DNA from: an uncultured Sulfitobacter sp.
Lineage (GTDB): Bacteria; Pseudomonadota; Alphaproteobacteria; Rhodobacterales; Rhodobacteraceae
DNA: 64,000 nucleotides
Reading direction: 5' to 3'
Assembly: GCF_947500075.1 (NCBI RefSeq)
Contig: NZ_CANMQS010000005.1
Coordinates: 62,001-126,000, forward strand
Shown here: in pieces, positions 44,423 through 53,591 of the stretch
Layout: every line of letters starts with the position of its first letter
Numbering within the stretch: the stretch's first letter is position 1
Position numbers and translations under genes: made by a program
Notes under the pieces: generated by a model
Seen by the model: the letters and a program-made list of their open reading frames with translations, nothing else
The model's database searches: none
What the model was told of the DNA's origin: nothing

Positions 44423-45658
44423 TCAGTTCGGGCGCAGGCCCAATGCCTTCTCCCGCCGGATCACCACAAGGATACACAGCAATCCGGCGATGGCGGTCAG
44501 CAGCATCAGCCACAACAGCGGGAAGGCGCCTGTTTCGGGTGTCAGCAGCGCCCCTGCCAGAACCGACAACCCCGCGCCGCCGCCGATCATGATCGCACCG
44601 CCCAGTCCTGCCGCTGTGCCTGCCAGATGCGGGCGCACCGACAGCATGCCTGCCGTCGCGTTCGGGATGCACAAGCCGTTGCCAAGGCCCACGAGCGTCA
44701 TCATGCCAAAGAACGTCAGCGCGCTGCCGTACCCCGACAGGAAAATCATCAGTGACACCGTGCCACCCACCGCATTGGCAAAGCAGCCCCACATCACCAT
44801 CGCGTTCACGCCAAACCGCGTGGCGTATCGGCCCGTGAGGAAGTTGCCAAAGAAGTATCCCACCGCCGGGGAGCCGAAATAGATGCCCAGCCAGAAAGGG
44901 TCGAGGTCGAACACAACACTGCCCACAAACGGCGCACCGCCCAGATAGGCAAAGAACGCGCCGGAACAGAATGCCGCGGCCATGGCATAGCCCCAGAAGC
45001 GGGGCGAGCGCAGCAGTTCCGGATACTCCGCAAACTGTGCCAGCATGGATTTATCCGAGATTTGGGCGGTCTCTCCCATGTCGAAATACACCAGCGCAAA
45101 CAGGCTCAATCCAAGCGTCGCCATCAGCCAGAAACTGGCCTGCCATCCAAAGAGCTGCTCCAACCCGCCGCCGACGGCAGGGGCGACCATCGGCACCAGC
45201 GCCATGCCCATGGTGACATAGCCGATGACCGATGCGGATTGATCCTGGCTGTACAGGTCACGGATCACGGCGCGGCTGAGGACCATGGCCGTGGCGATGA
45301 TCGCCTGGGAGATGCGGAAAAACAGGAACATGCCGGTGTTTGTGGCCATCAGGCAACCAAGTGTGGCCAGCACGAACAGGGCCAGCCCCCACAACATCAC
45401 CCGCCTGCGGCCAAGGTTGTCTGACGCGGGGCCGATGAACAATTGCAGGATCGCGCTACAGAACAGGTAAAGCGGCACGGACAGGCCAATGATCGCGTAA
45501 GACGTGCCGAAATGCGCGGCCATCGCAGGCAGGCTGGGCAGGAAGACATTCATCACCAATGCGGACATGCCTGCCAGCAGGATCAATGTTGTGATGTGGG
45601 GGGCAGTGCCGCGATCCAGAAAACGGATCACGGGCGCATTGCCGGTGCTCTCATTCAT
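44423..45658 (-). CDS. Bcr/CflA family MFS efflux transporter
   Basis: 411 aa with twelve transmembrane helices. The Bcr/CflA signatures FIGPASDNLGRRRVMLWGLA (cytoplasmic loop 2-3) and FFRISQAIIATAMVLSRAVI are present. Members export bicyclomycin, chloramphenicol-like drugs or cysteine. It lies between pccR (downstream, same strand) and pccB (divergent). Start chosen at MNESTGNAPVIRF (45658); no strong ribosome site. Physiological substrate unknown. Confidence 0.9.
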   Translation of the reverse strand: MNESTGNAPVIRFLDRGTAPHITTLILLAGMSALVMNVFLPSLPAMAAHFGTSYAIIGLSVPLYLFCSAILQLFIGPASDNLGRRRVMLWGLALFVLATLGCLMATNTGMFLFFRISQAIIATAMVLSRAVIRDLYSQDQSASVIGYVTMGMALVPMVAPAVGGGLEQLFGWQASFWLMATLGLSLFALVYFDMGETAQISDKSMLAQFAEYPELLRSPRFWGYAMAAAFCSGAFFAYLGGAPFVGSVVFDLDPFWLGIYFGSPAVGYFFGNFLTGRYATRFGVNAMVMWGCFANAVGGTVSLMIFLSGYGSALTFFGMMTLVGLGNGLCIPNATAGMLSVRPHLAGTAAGLGGAIMIGGGAGLSVLAGALLTPETGAFPLLWLMLLTAIAGLLCILVVIRREKALGLRPN

Positions 45659-45760
45659 GCAAATGCAACTAAACCGATCCGTTTTGGTTGTCCATGGGGC
45701 AAGCCGCAAAAGGTGTGAACTATGCAGATTTACAATTAGCTAACCGCTGTCTGAAAACAC

Positions 45761-45776
45761 TTTGCAAATTTGCGAG
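45761..45776. promoter_or_regulatory. Predicted PccR site upstream of pccB
   Basis: AAAACACTTTGCAAATTTGC: a perfect TTTGCAAA (45761-45768) directly followed by TTTGCGAG, 72 bp before the pccB ATG and in the shared region with the MFS gene. It fits regulation of pccB by PccR. Confidence 0.65.
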
Positions 45777-45840
45777 AATGCCCTTTGGTTGTCCGCCATG
45801 CGGCGTTAGTATGCGCGGAAATTGCATGCAGGGGTTCCCG

Positions 45841-47373
45841 ATGAAAGACATTCTTGAACAGCTCGAACAGCGCCGCAACGTTGCCCGGATGGGTGGCGGC
45901 CAAAAGCGGATTGATGCGCAGCATGGCCGCGGCAAGCTGACCGCGCGGGAGCGGGTCGATCTGCTGCTGGACGAGGGCAGTTTCGAAGAGTTCGACATGT
46001 TCGTCAGTCACCGCTGCACGGACTTCGGCATGGAAAACCAGCGGCCTGCGGGCGACGGTGTTGTCACCGGCTGGGGCACGATCAATGGCCGTCTGGTCTA
46101 TGTGTTTTCTCAGGACTTCACGGTGCTGGGCGGATCGGTGTCGGAAACCCACGCCAAGAAGATCTGCAAGATCATGGATATGGCGATGCAAAACGGTGCG
46201 CCTGTGATCGGCATCAACGATTCCGGTGGCGCGCGTATTCAGGAAGGGGTCGACAGCCTTGCGGGCTACGGCGAAGTGTTCCAACGCAACATCGAAGCCT
46301 CCGGCGTGGTGCCGCAGATCAGCGTGATCATGGGCCCCTGCGCGGGCGGTGCGGTCTATTCACCGGCGATGACCGACTTCATCTTCATGGTCAAAGACAG
46401 CTCGTACATGTTTGTGACGGGCCCGGACGTGGTGAAAACCGTAACCAACGAACAGGTAACGGCGGAGGAATTGGGCGGGGCGGGGACCCATACCAAGAAA
46501 TCTTCCGTTGCCGATGGCGCGTTTGAAAACGACGTCGAAGCGCTGGCCGAAGTGCGCCGCCTTGTGGATTTCCTGCCCTCCAACAACCGCGAAGCGCCGC
46601 CTGTGCGGCCCTTCTTTGATGAGCCTGACCGGATCGAGGATTCCCTCGACACGCTGGTGCCAGCCAATCCCAACACCCCCTACGACATGAAGGAACTGAT
46701 CCTGAAGCTGGGGGATGAGGGGGATTTCTATGAGATCCAGGAAGACTTTGCGAAGAACATCATCACCGGGTTTATTCGGATCGAAGGCCGCACCGTTGGT
46801 GTGGTGGCGAACCAGCCCATGGTCTTGGCGGGCGTGCTCGACATCGACAGCTCCCGCAAGGCCGCGCGGTTTGTGCGCTTCTGCGATGCCTTTGAAATCC
46901 CGATCCTAACGCTGGTGGATGTGCCCGGCTTCCTGCCCGGCACGACGCAGGAGTATGGTGGCGTGATCAAACACGGCGCGAAGCTGCTGTTCGCCTATGG
47001 CGAGGCGACCGTGCCGATGGTCACCGTGGCCACGCGCAAGACCTATGGGGGGGCTTATGTGGTGATGGCCTCCAAACATTTGCAGGCGGATTTCAACTAT
47101 GCCTGGCCCACGGCAGAGGTTGCCGTCATGGGCGCAAAGGGCGCGGTGGAGATCATCCACCGTGCAGACCGCGACGATCCGGAGAAGATCGCAGCGCATA
47201 CCGCGCATTATGAAGACCGCTTTGCCAACCCGTTTGTCGCGGCAGAGCGCGGGTTCATTGACGAGGTGATCCAACCGCGCACCACGCGCAAGCGCATCGC
47301 GCGGGCGTTTGCATCGCTGCGGAACAAGAAGACGACGACGCCTTGGAAAAAGCACAACAACATTCCGTTGTGA
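45841..47373 (+). CDS. pccB: Propionyl-CoA carboxylase, carboxyltransferase (beta) subunit
   Basis: 510 aa. Transfers carboxyl from carboxybiotin to propionyl-CoA, giving (S)-methylmalonyl-CoA. Crotonase-fold carboxyltransferase with the acyl-CoA binding segment [20 protein letters not shown] and the later [21 protein letters not shown]- and C-terminal halves are complete. ATG 45841 fits the family start [12 protein letters not shown]. Its partner pccA lies 1.9 kb downstream. Confidence 0.96.
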   Translation: MKDILEQLEQRRNVARMGGGQKRIDAQHGRGKLTARERVDLLLDEGSFEEFDMFVSHRCTDFGMENQRPAGDGVVTGWGTINGRLVYVFSQDFTVLGGSVSETHAKKICKIMDMAMQNGAPVIGINDSGGARIQEGVDSLAGYGEVFQRNIEASGVVPQISVIMGPCAGGAVYSPAMTDFIFMVKDSSYMFVTGPDVVKTVTNEQVTAEELGGAGTHTKKSSVADGAFENDVEALAEVRRLVDFLPSNNREAPPVRPFFDEPDRIEDSLDTLVPANPNTPYDMKELILKLGDEGDFYEIQEDFAKNIITGFIRIEGRTVGVVANQPMVLAGVLDIDSSRKAARFVRFCDAFEIPILTLVDVPGFLPGTTQEYGGVIKHGAKLLFAYGEATVPMVTVATRKTYGGAYVVMASKHLQADFNYAWPTAEVAVMGAKGAVEIIHRADRDDPEKIAAHTAHYEDRFANPFVAAERGFIDEVIQPRTTRKRIARAFASLRNKKTTTPWKKHNNIPL

Positions 47374-47428
47374 GACCGGCAGTGTTTTGTACGTCCTCAA
47401 ATACCTTGTGGGGCAGGGGAGCGTTGAA

Positions 47429-47809
47429 GTGAAAGCGCTCCTCACGGCTCTCCTTATTTTGGCTTCCCCCGCGCTGGCTATGGATGTGCCCTCCGGCCAG
47501 CCCGTCACCTTGCACGAAGTGCTGGTCGACGAAGTCGGCACCGAAGCCTGGGTGCGTTTCCGCTTTGTCACGCCAGACATCTCACGCGATGGCGGCAGTG
47601 TTGCCTATGAGGTCGCTGCCGACGATATGACTCACCTGTGCGAGCAGCTTGCCATCCCCTACATCGGCGAGTTTGCGCTGACGGCGGACGTCATAATCAT
47701 CGCATTGGCCGACCGGATCACCGAATTTGGCATTCCTGACCCAGCAGCGACACAATTCATCGAAGCCTACAGGGCCGATGGCGCCACATGTTCTTGGGAG
47801 CCGCTGTGA
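47429..47809 (+). CDS. Secreted small protein (DUF6497-like)
   Basis: 126 aa. GTG start after GGGGAGC; signal peptide KALLTALLILASPALA. The mature part (AMDVPSGQPVTLHEVLVDE, AWVRFRFVTPDIS, then two Cys) resembles a periplasmic family found beside pccB in Rhodobacterales, probably DUF6497. The two Cys (about 90 and 122) may form a disulfide. Function unknown; 55 bp after pccB and likely co-transcribed. Confidence 0.68.
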   Translation: MKALLTALLILASPALAMDVPSGQPVTLHEVLVDEVGTEAWVRFRFVTPDISRDGGSVAYEVAADDMTHLCEQLAIPYIGEFALTADVIIIALADRITEFGIPDPAATQFIEAYRADGATCSWEPL

Positions 47810-48023
47810 TGTCGCCACAACATATAGATCAATTGGCCGATTTCCCGGCGGTCAATGGTGCATGGGAGACACATCGTTGCCGATTGCACGTTGCCCCATA
47901 TGCAAGTGCAGCACTTTCACATATTGTGCCGCCAAGGCATACCTGTGTATCCCTTACCTCTAACCCGGGGTCCGCGAGGCGCGTAGCAGTGTCGGATCTC
48001 ATTAAAATTGACAGGAGACATCA

Positions 48024-48173
48024 ATGTCCAAGAGCATCAAACTGCTGGCCATGTTCGGTTTTGTCGCCACCGTGGCCGCGTGCGGCTCCAGCGGCCAGAC
48101 CGACGAAGAATACGTTGTGGTTGAGCCAGAGCCCATCACGGTTGAGCCAACATACACCGGTAAGTACAAGTAA
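48024..48173 (+). CDS. Very small lipoprotein
   Basis: 49 aa. AGGAGA upstream. The signal MSKSIKLLAMFGFVATVAAC ends in a lipobox Cys at 20; the mature 30 residues are acidic (TDEEYVVVEPEPITVEPTYT). No domain known. One of two small lipoproteins between pccB and pccA. Confidence 0.72.
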   Translation: MSKSIKLLAMFGFVATVAACGSSGQTDEEYVVVEPEPITVEPTYTGKYK

Positions 48174-48242
48174 TTTACCATCAGGACAGGCGGCGACGCC
48201 TGTCCTGAACCCCACGCAGGCCCCAGTGAAGGAGGCCGCGTG

Positions 48243-48602
48243 ATGCCCGCCTATATGCTCAAACATCGCGGGTTTCCGGGCCGTCTGCCCGGCACCGATT
48301 TCCAGTTTACCATCCGCAGACCCAATCCGCGCGGCGTGACCCCGATCACCCGGCGTGAGCGACGTTCCGACCGCAAGCCGCCCGACCGGCGCGCCGATAC
48401 GGCTTTTATGATGGCCTTGTGGGAAGCCTTCGGCGATCAGCCGTTTGAGCGGGGCAATCTGGATGCGGGGCGTTTGTCATGGCTCTTTGGCCGTGAGGTT
48501 CTGCCTGCAACAGACCCGTTTGACCCTGCGGATTACGAAGCCCTGCTGGTCATCGACGAAGGTGCAGCGCGGGCGGCATTCCCGGAGGCGTTTCCATCAT
48601 GA
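48243..48602 (+). CDS. Conserved-looking hypothetical protein
   Basis: 119 aa, not recognised. ATG 48243 has AGGAGG upstream. The N-terminal half is basic (GRLPGTDFQFTIRRPNPRGV, then RRERRSDRKPPDRRAD); the C-terminal half is acidic and helical (AFMMALWEAFGDQPFERGNL). No signal peptide. It lies 69 bp after a small lipoprotein gene, within the pccB-pccA interval. Confidence 0.62.
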   Translation: MPAYMLKHRGFPGRLPGTDFQFTIRRPNPRGVTPITRRERRSDRKPPDRRADTAFMMALWEAFGDQPFERGNLDAGRLSWLFGREVLPATDPFDPADYEALLVIDEGAARAAFPEAFPS

Positions 48603-48936
48603 TCGGCGTCTTCCTGCCAGCCTTCCGACCTGTTGAGCGAGCCTTGGCCGATTTCGCGCCCCGTCGACGTCAGTCCTTGGCGTGGGCCTCCAAGGGCCGC
48701 AGATATAGGGCTGCGGTGCAGGATGTGGGCAACACACAGCCTGCGTCGCTCAGACGAGACCAGACCCCTTCCCCTGGCGGGCGGCGGCACGCAGCCGCGC
48801 TGCCGTTGCCCGCATCTTTCATGCTGGTGTGCGCATGGGGAAAGCGCTACGGTAGCGTCACAAAAACCGGAGGCGCGGAACCGGGCCAGAAGCCCTGCGT
48901 TAATCCGGTACAGAAGAGCATTGAAGGAGCAGGTCC
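48603..48936 (+). other. Non-coding gap before a lipoprotein gene
   Basis: 334 bp in which no credible gene was seen. An imperfect hairpin, 48777-48789 against 48801-48813 (11 of 13 pairs), may stop upstream transcription. A promoter for the following lipoprotein gene or pccA may lie in the last 100 bp, but none was clear. Confidence 0.4.
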
Positions 48937-49140
48937 ATGTCTATCCGTACATATATCCTCGCCATTGCTGCCTGTGGCAGCCTTGCCGCCTGTGGCGACA
49001 CGCTGGGCGAACAAGCGCTTGCCGGAGGTGCCATCGGCGCCGGTGCGGCAGCCCTCACCAGCGGCAGCCTTGCGCAAGGCGCTGCCATTGGTGCGGCAGG
49101 CAATATCGCCTATTGTCAGCTTAACCCCGGCCGCTGCTGA
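48937..49140 (+). CDS. Glycine-zipper small lipoprotein
   Basis: 67 aa. GAAGGAG precedes the ATG. The signal MSIRTYILAIAACGSLAAC has a lipobox Cys at about 19. A Gly/Ala-rich hydrophobic stretch (ALAGGAIGAGAAALTSGSLA) resembles glycine-zipper segments of outer-membrane lipoproteins, and two more Cys lie near the end. Function unknown. 119 bp before pccA. Confidence 0.75.
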   Translation: MSIRTYILAIAACGSLAACGDTLGEQALAGGAIGAGAAALTSGSLAQGAAIGAAGNIAYCQLNPGRC

Positions 49141-49259
49141 TCTGACAGCCCCGTCGGCGGACGCCACTGCGCGCCGCCCCGATACAGTTTCACACCCCCG
49201 CACAGGCATGCCTGTAGCGGGGCTTTCCGCGTTTATCCAAAGACCCAGAAGGATACCCC

Positions 49260-51305
49260 ATGTTCAATAAAATCCTGATCGCCAACCGGGGCGAGATCGC
49301 CTGTCGCGTTATCAAGACCGCGCGCAAGATGGGGATTGCCTCTGTTGCGATCTATTCCGACGCGGATGCAAATGCGTTGCACGTCAAGATGGCCGATGAA
49401 GCCGTCCACATTGGCCCGCCCCCCGCGAACCAGTCCTACATCGTGATCGACAAGGTCATGGCCGCGATCAAGGAAAGTGGGGCAGAGGCCGTGCATCCGG
49501 GATATGGTTTTCTAAGCGAAAACAGCAAGTTCGCGGAGGCTCTTGAGGCCGCTGGCGTCGCCTTCGTTGGCCCGCCTGTTGGTGCGATCGAAAAGATGGG
49601 GGACAAGATCACCTCCAAGAAAATTGCACAGGACGCCGGTGTCAGCACGGTGCCCGGCTACATGGGCCTGATCGAAGACGCGGATGAGGCGGTCAAGATT
49701 TCCAATGACATCGGTTATCCGGTGATGCTCAAGGCCTCTGCCGGGGGCGGCGGCAAGGGGATGCGGATCGCATGGAACGACGCAGAAGCGCGTGAGGGCT
49801 TCCAGTCGTCCAAGAACGAAGCGGCGAACTCCTTCGGGGATGACCGCATTTTCATTGAGAAATTTGTGACCCAACCCCGCCACATCGAAATTCAGGTGCT
49901 GTGTGATGCCCATGGCAACGGCATCTATCTGGGCGAACGTGAATGTTCGATCCAGCGCCGCAACCAGAAGGTTGTCGAAGAAGCGCCCAGCCCCTTCCTT
50001 GATGAAGCAACCCGCAAGGCCATGGGCGAACAGGCGGTCGCACTGGCGCAGGCGGTGGGGTATACCTCTGCCGGGACGGTCGAATTCATCGTGGATGGCG
50101 ACAAGAACTTCTATTTCCTTGAGATGAACACCCGTTTGCAGGTGGAACACCCGGTCACCGAACTGATCACGGGCGTCGATCTGGTGGAACAGATGATCCG
50201 GGTGGCGAATGGCGAAAAGCTGACCATCAGCCAGAAGGACGTCACGCTCACCGGCTGGGCGATTGAGAACCGTCTTTACGCCGAAGACCCCTATCGCGGC
50301 TTCCTGCCGTCGATTGGCCGACTGACCCGCTATCGCCCGCCGCAGGAACTGGCCGCGGGACCATTGTCCGACAATGGCAAATGGGCCGACGACGCGCCTG
50401 TGGCGGAGATGGCGGTGCGCAATGACACCGGCGTTTTCGAAGGCGGTGAAATCTCCATGTATTACGACCCGATGATTGCCAAGCTCTGCACCTGGGCGCC
50501 CACACGGGCGGAGGCGATTGAGCAGATGCGCGTGGCGCTCGACAGTTTTGAAGTCGAGGGGATCGGGCACAATCTGCCGTTTCTGTCCGCGGTGATGGAT
50601 CACCAGATCTTCATCGACGGCACCATGACCACGGCCTTTATCGAAGAACAATACCCCGACGGGTTCGATGGGGTTGAACTGGCCGAAGCGGAATTGCGCC
50701 GGATCGCAGCGGCGACAGCGGCGATGCACCGCGTGGGTGAAATCCGCCGCGCGCGGGTTTCGGGCCGGATGGACAACCACGAACGCAAAGTGGGCAGCGA
50801 CTGGAACGTCGCGGTGCAGGGCCATTCCTTTGACGTGGTGATTGAAGCGGACCCCGGCGGGGCGACGGTGCATTTTGACGACGGCTCCAGCCTGCGCGTT
50901 GCAGGCGATTGGACACCGGGGGACAAGCTGGCCACGATGACCGTGGCAGATGCGCCTTTGGTGATGAAGGTCGGCAAGATCTCGGGCGGGTTCCGCATCC
51001 GCACGCGGGGCGCTGATCTGCGCGCGCATGTGCGCACGCCGCGTCAGGCCGAACTGGCCCGGCTGATGCCTGAGAAAGTCGCGCCCGATACCTCCAAGAT
51101 GCTGCTTTGCCCGATGCCGGGTCTGGTGGTGAAGATGGATGTGGCTGTGGGCGACGAAGTGCAGGAAGGTCAGGCGCTCTGCACCATCGAGGCGATGAAG
51201 ATGGAAAACATCCTGCGCGCCGAGAAGAAGGGCGTTGTCGCCAAGATCAACGCCGAGGCAGGCGACAGCCTTGCCGTGGACGATGTGATCATCGAGTTCG
51301 AGTGA
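49260..51305 (+). CDS. pccA: Propionyl-CoA carboxylase, biotin-containing (alpha) subunit
   Basis: 681 aa. Biotin carboxylase domain (about 1-450; ATP-grasp loop KASAGGGGKGMRIAW, FLEMNTRLQVEHPVTE), a BT-type linker (about 500-600), and a C-terminal biotin carrier with the biotinylated Lys about 647 in EAMKMEN. The BT domain and length indicate propionyl- rather than acetyl-CoA carboxylase. AAGGA precedes the ATG. The stop overlaps the next start (GTGA). Confidence 0.96.
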   Translation: MFNKILIANRGEIACRVIKTARKMGIASVAIYSDADANALHVKMADEAVHIGPPPANQSYIVIDKVMAAIKESGAEAVHPGYGFLSENSKFAEALEAAGVAFVGPPVGAIEKMGDKITSKKIAQDAGVSTVPGYMGLIEDADEAVKISNDIGYPVMLKASAGGGGKGMRIAWNDAEAREGFQSSKNEAANSFGDDRIFIEKFVTQPRHIEIQVLCDAHGNGIYLGERECSIQRRNQKVVEEAPSPFLDEATRKAMGEQAVALAQAVGYTSAGTVEFIVDGDKNFYFLEMNTRLQVEHPVTELITGVDLVEQMIRVANGEKLTISQKDVTLTGWAIENRLYAEDPYRGFLPSIGRLTRYRPPQELAAGPLSDNGKWADDAPVAEMAVRNDTGVFEGGEISMYYDPMIAKLCTWAPTRAEAIEQMRVALDSFEVEGIGHNLPFLSAVMDHQIFIDGTMTTAFIEEQYPDGFDGVELAEAELRRIAAATAAMHRVGEIRRARVSGRMDNHERKVGSDWNVAVQGHSFDVVIEADPGGATVHFDDGSSLRVAGDWTPGDKLATMTVADAPLVMKVGKISGGFRIRTRGADLRAHVRTPRQAELARLMPEKVAPDTSKMLLCPMPGLVVKMDVAVGDEVQEGQALCTIEAMKMENILRAEKKGVVAKINAEAGDSLAVDDVIIEFE

Positions 51306-51928
51306 ACGAGAGCGGCGTCATATCCTGGGCCTCCGGCGTGGATGCCCGCATCTGGCAGGCGGTCATTGCGGGCGCTTTCCTTGCGGCGGGGTGGCTGGTC
51401 AACGGCTGGCAAAACCGCCGCGTGGCAGCTGCCTTGCGGGCGGAAAAACTGCGTGACTACCACCGGGCGATCTATGCGGAGATCGGGGCCAATCTTGCCA
51501 ACCTCTGGGACGCTGCGGAGTTGGAAAGCTACCGCGATCAGATGGTTGAACGGATGAAAGACGACCCGGCCTTTGTGCCCTTCATCCCGATTGAGCGGCA
51601 TGACACGGTTTTTGACGCGCTGATTGCAGATATTCACATCCTGCCGCGTCAGACCATCGACCCGATTGTGATCTATTATTCGCAGTTGAAGTCAGTGGCC
51701 GCATTGGCTGCGGATATGCGTGCAGATGCTTTTGCGGCGATGGAACCCGCACGCCGCATTGTCATGTATCAGGATTACATCGCGATGAAGGTGCAACTGC
51801 TGGCCTTTGGCCGCTACGCAAATGCCCTGATAGATGCGTTTTCACGGGGCGGCAAAGCGGCGGCAGATGAAAAAGCAGCGCGGATCAATAGCCGGGCTGA
51901 GGGCCCGTCCGACCGGTCAGGGGAATAG
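51302..51928 (+). CDS. Membrane-anchored hypothetical protein downstream of pccA
   Basis: 208 aa from a GTG that overlaps the pccA stop by four bases. One N-terminal transmembrane segment (about 14-33, IWQAVIAGAFLAAGWLVNGW) is followed by a helical domain (REKLRDYHRAIYAEIGANLA-like, DIHILPRQTIDPIVIYYSQL). The family was not recognised. Tight coupling to pccA implies co-expression, not necessarily a role in carboxylation. Confidence 0.72.
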   Translation: MNESGVISWASGVDARIWQAVIAGAFLAAGWLVNGWQNRRVAAALRAEKLRDYHRAIYAEIGANLANLWDAAELESYRDQMVERMKDDPAFVPFIPIERHDTVFDALIADIHILPRQTIDPIVIYYSQLKSVAALAADMRADAFAAMEPARRIVMYQDYIAMKVQLLAFGRYANALIDAFSRGGKAAADEKAARINSRAEGPSDRSGE

Positions 51929-52016
51929 GGATGTATGTATCCTTGTCCATTTCTGGTCTCCGTTGGTGGCTTCTTTCATCTCATAACATAGAGATGACGG
52001 TGCCTTGGTACAAGGT

Positions 52017-52469
52017 CTACTGCCCGGCAGCTTCCTTGCTGTCGCGGATTTCGCGTTGCCGCATGGGCATTTTGTCAATGCTGCGCGAAATCTCCCGCAC
52101 GGACCACGGGAAGGGTTTGCGCAGCTTGATGCCGCCATCCTTGCCCACCAGTACCAGCATGAACCCACGGGGCCGCATTTTCAGCCTCAGCGCACTGCGC
52201 GCTGCCGGATCCGTATCGGTCAGGACAATCACATCACGTTCCAGAAGATCATCTTCGCGGGCCTGCAACAGTGACATCTGCTCAATAAAGGCGGGGTCGT
52301 TTTCGCTGTCGGCAAAAACAACCACAGGGCGCTTTTTCCAGCGGAACTCGCTCAAATCTTTCATATCTGCGGGCATAAACAGCGCGACCGGGGGCGAGGC
52401 ATCGCTGGCCTGTGCGGTGCCAGCCGCGCCCATGAGGGCACTAAAAACAAGTGGTATCAAGCGTTTCAT
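52017..52469 (-). CDS. DUF4174 secreted protein
   Basis: 150 aa. AGGAG lies before ATG 52469 (a second ATG is at 52472). Signal peptide MKRLIPLVFSALMGAAGTAQ. The mature part, SEFRWKKRPVVVFADSENDP through IVLTDTDPAARSALRLKMRP and GFMLVLVGKDGGIKLRKPFP, matches DUF4174, a thioredoxin-like fold without the CxxC pair. Function unknown. It lies on the strand opposite the pcc genes. Confidence 0.85.
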   Translation of the reverse strand: MKRLIPLVFSALMGAAGTAQASDASPPVALFMPADMKDLSEFRWKKRPVVVFADSENDPAFIEQMSLLQAREDDLLERDVIVLTDTDPAARSALRLKMRPRGFMLVLVGKDGGIKLRKPFPWSVREISRSIDKMPMRQREIRDSKEAAGQ

Positions 52470-52637
52470 CATCACTCCTGTTGTGCATGATATAGCCATG
52501 TTGCGCCAAAAAGCGATGCACAGACATGTGCTTTTTTTCATTAAGTCACCTGTAAGAGGTTTTGTCGCATGAAGGGGCCAACCCTCAGCATCCGGCCGAC
52601 CGGGGCGGCCGTTCCAAGACAGGCAGGATCCGCACAA

Positions 52638-53591
52638 ATGGATGTGACTTTGCATATTGGTGCCCACCGCACCGGCACGACCACCTTTCAACATGGGGTG
52701 CGTCAGCATCTTGCGGCGCTGCATGAACACGGCATTGGTGTCTGGGGGCCTGAGCGGACGCGCAAATCCGTGTTTCCGGGGTTGTTCCAGAATTCCACCG
52801 CGCCGCGCAAACGCAACCCGGCCCTGCGCGCGCAGGGCCGCGCGCGTATGCTTGCCGCCCGTGCGGAGCAGGACGGCCTCAAACAGCTTCTCGTCAGTGA
52901 TGAGAACATGCTGGGCAGCTGTGCGCACAGCCTGCGTCACCGCGCGCTGTATCCCGCAGCGGGGGAGCGTATGGCGCGGGTCTCTGCGGCTTTTGCGGGG
53001 CGGATCAACCGGATTGTTCTGTCTGTGCGGGCGCAGGATGTCTGGTGGGCCTCAGCGATGGCGCTGGTGGTGGAGCGGGGCCATCCGGTGCCGACGCCCG
53101 CGCGCCGCGCGGCAATCTGCAACAGCGCGCGCACATGGCGCGACGTGATCACCGACATCTCCTGCGCTGTGCCGGAGGCGGAGATTTGCGTGCTGCCATT
53201 TGAGCATTTCGCAAACCGGCCCCACGCGGTGCTGAGCGCGGCTGTGGGGTTTGATCTTCCCTATGCCAAGGCCCACAAGGTGCCGCGTCTGAATGCGTCC
53301 TGGGATCTGCGCAAACTGCGGGCGCTGGTGGCAGAGCAGGCGGGCGATCTGACCCACCTGCCGGATCTGGATGGAAGGTGGCAGCCGTTCACCCCTGAAC
53401 AACAGGCCAGACTGGCCGAAGACTATGCCGACGACATGCATTGGCTCATTGCCGGTGCAGACGGTCTGGCGACCCTGACAGAAGACACGCTCCGGCGCAA
53501 AGTGGAGACACATCCACACCCCGGACAGATGACAAAAGGACATGGATATGACGACCGACAAGGACAATTGGCGCAGTCTGGCGGAGGGTGA
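52638..53591 (+). CDS. Sulfotransferase-like protein
   Basis: 317 aa. [20 protein letters not shown] at the N-terminus is a PAPS-binding P-loop-like motif, and [20 protein letters not shown] occupies the position of the 3'-phosphate site. The rest is divergent, so sulfotransferase activity is only probable. ATG 52638 was chosen; an in-frame ATG at 52569 is possible. Its 3' end overlaps the mutase gene by 44 bp. Confidence 0.65.
   Translation: MDVTLHIGAHRTGTTTFQHGVRQHLAALHEHGIGVWGPERTRKSVFPGLFQNSTAPRKRNPALRAQGRARMLAARAEQDGLKQLLVSDENMLGSCAHSLRHRALYPAAGERMARVSAAFAGRINRIVLSVRAQDVWWASAMALVVERGHPVPTPARRAAICNSARTWRDVITDISCAVPEAEICVLPFEHFANRPHAVLSAAVGFDLPYAKAHKVPRLNASWDLRKLRALVAEQAGDLTHLPDLDGRWQPFTPEQQARLAEDYADDMHWLIAGADGLATLTEDTLRRKVETHPHPGQMTKGHGYDDRQGQLAQSGGG

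Noticed and set aside
48599..48936. Open frames in the gap before the glycine-zipper lipoprotein gene
   Set aside because: Translations are Arg/Pro-rich, lack ribosome sites and run into the lipoprotein and pccA genes in other frames.
49512..51029. 505-codon minus-strand open frame
   Set aside because: Antisense to pccA, which is complete with biotin motif.
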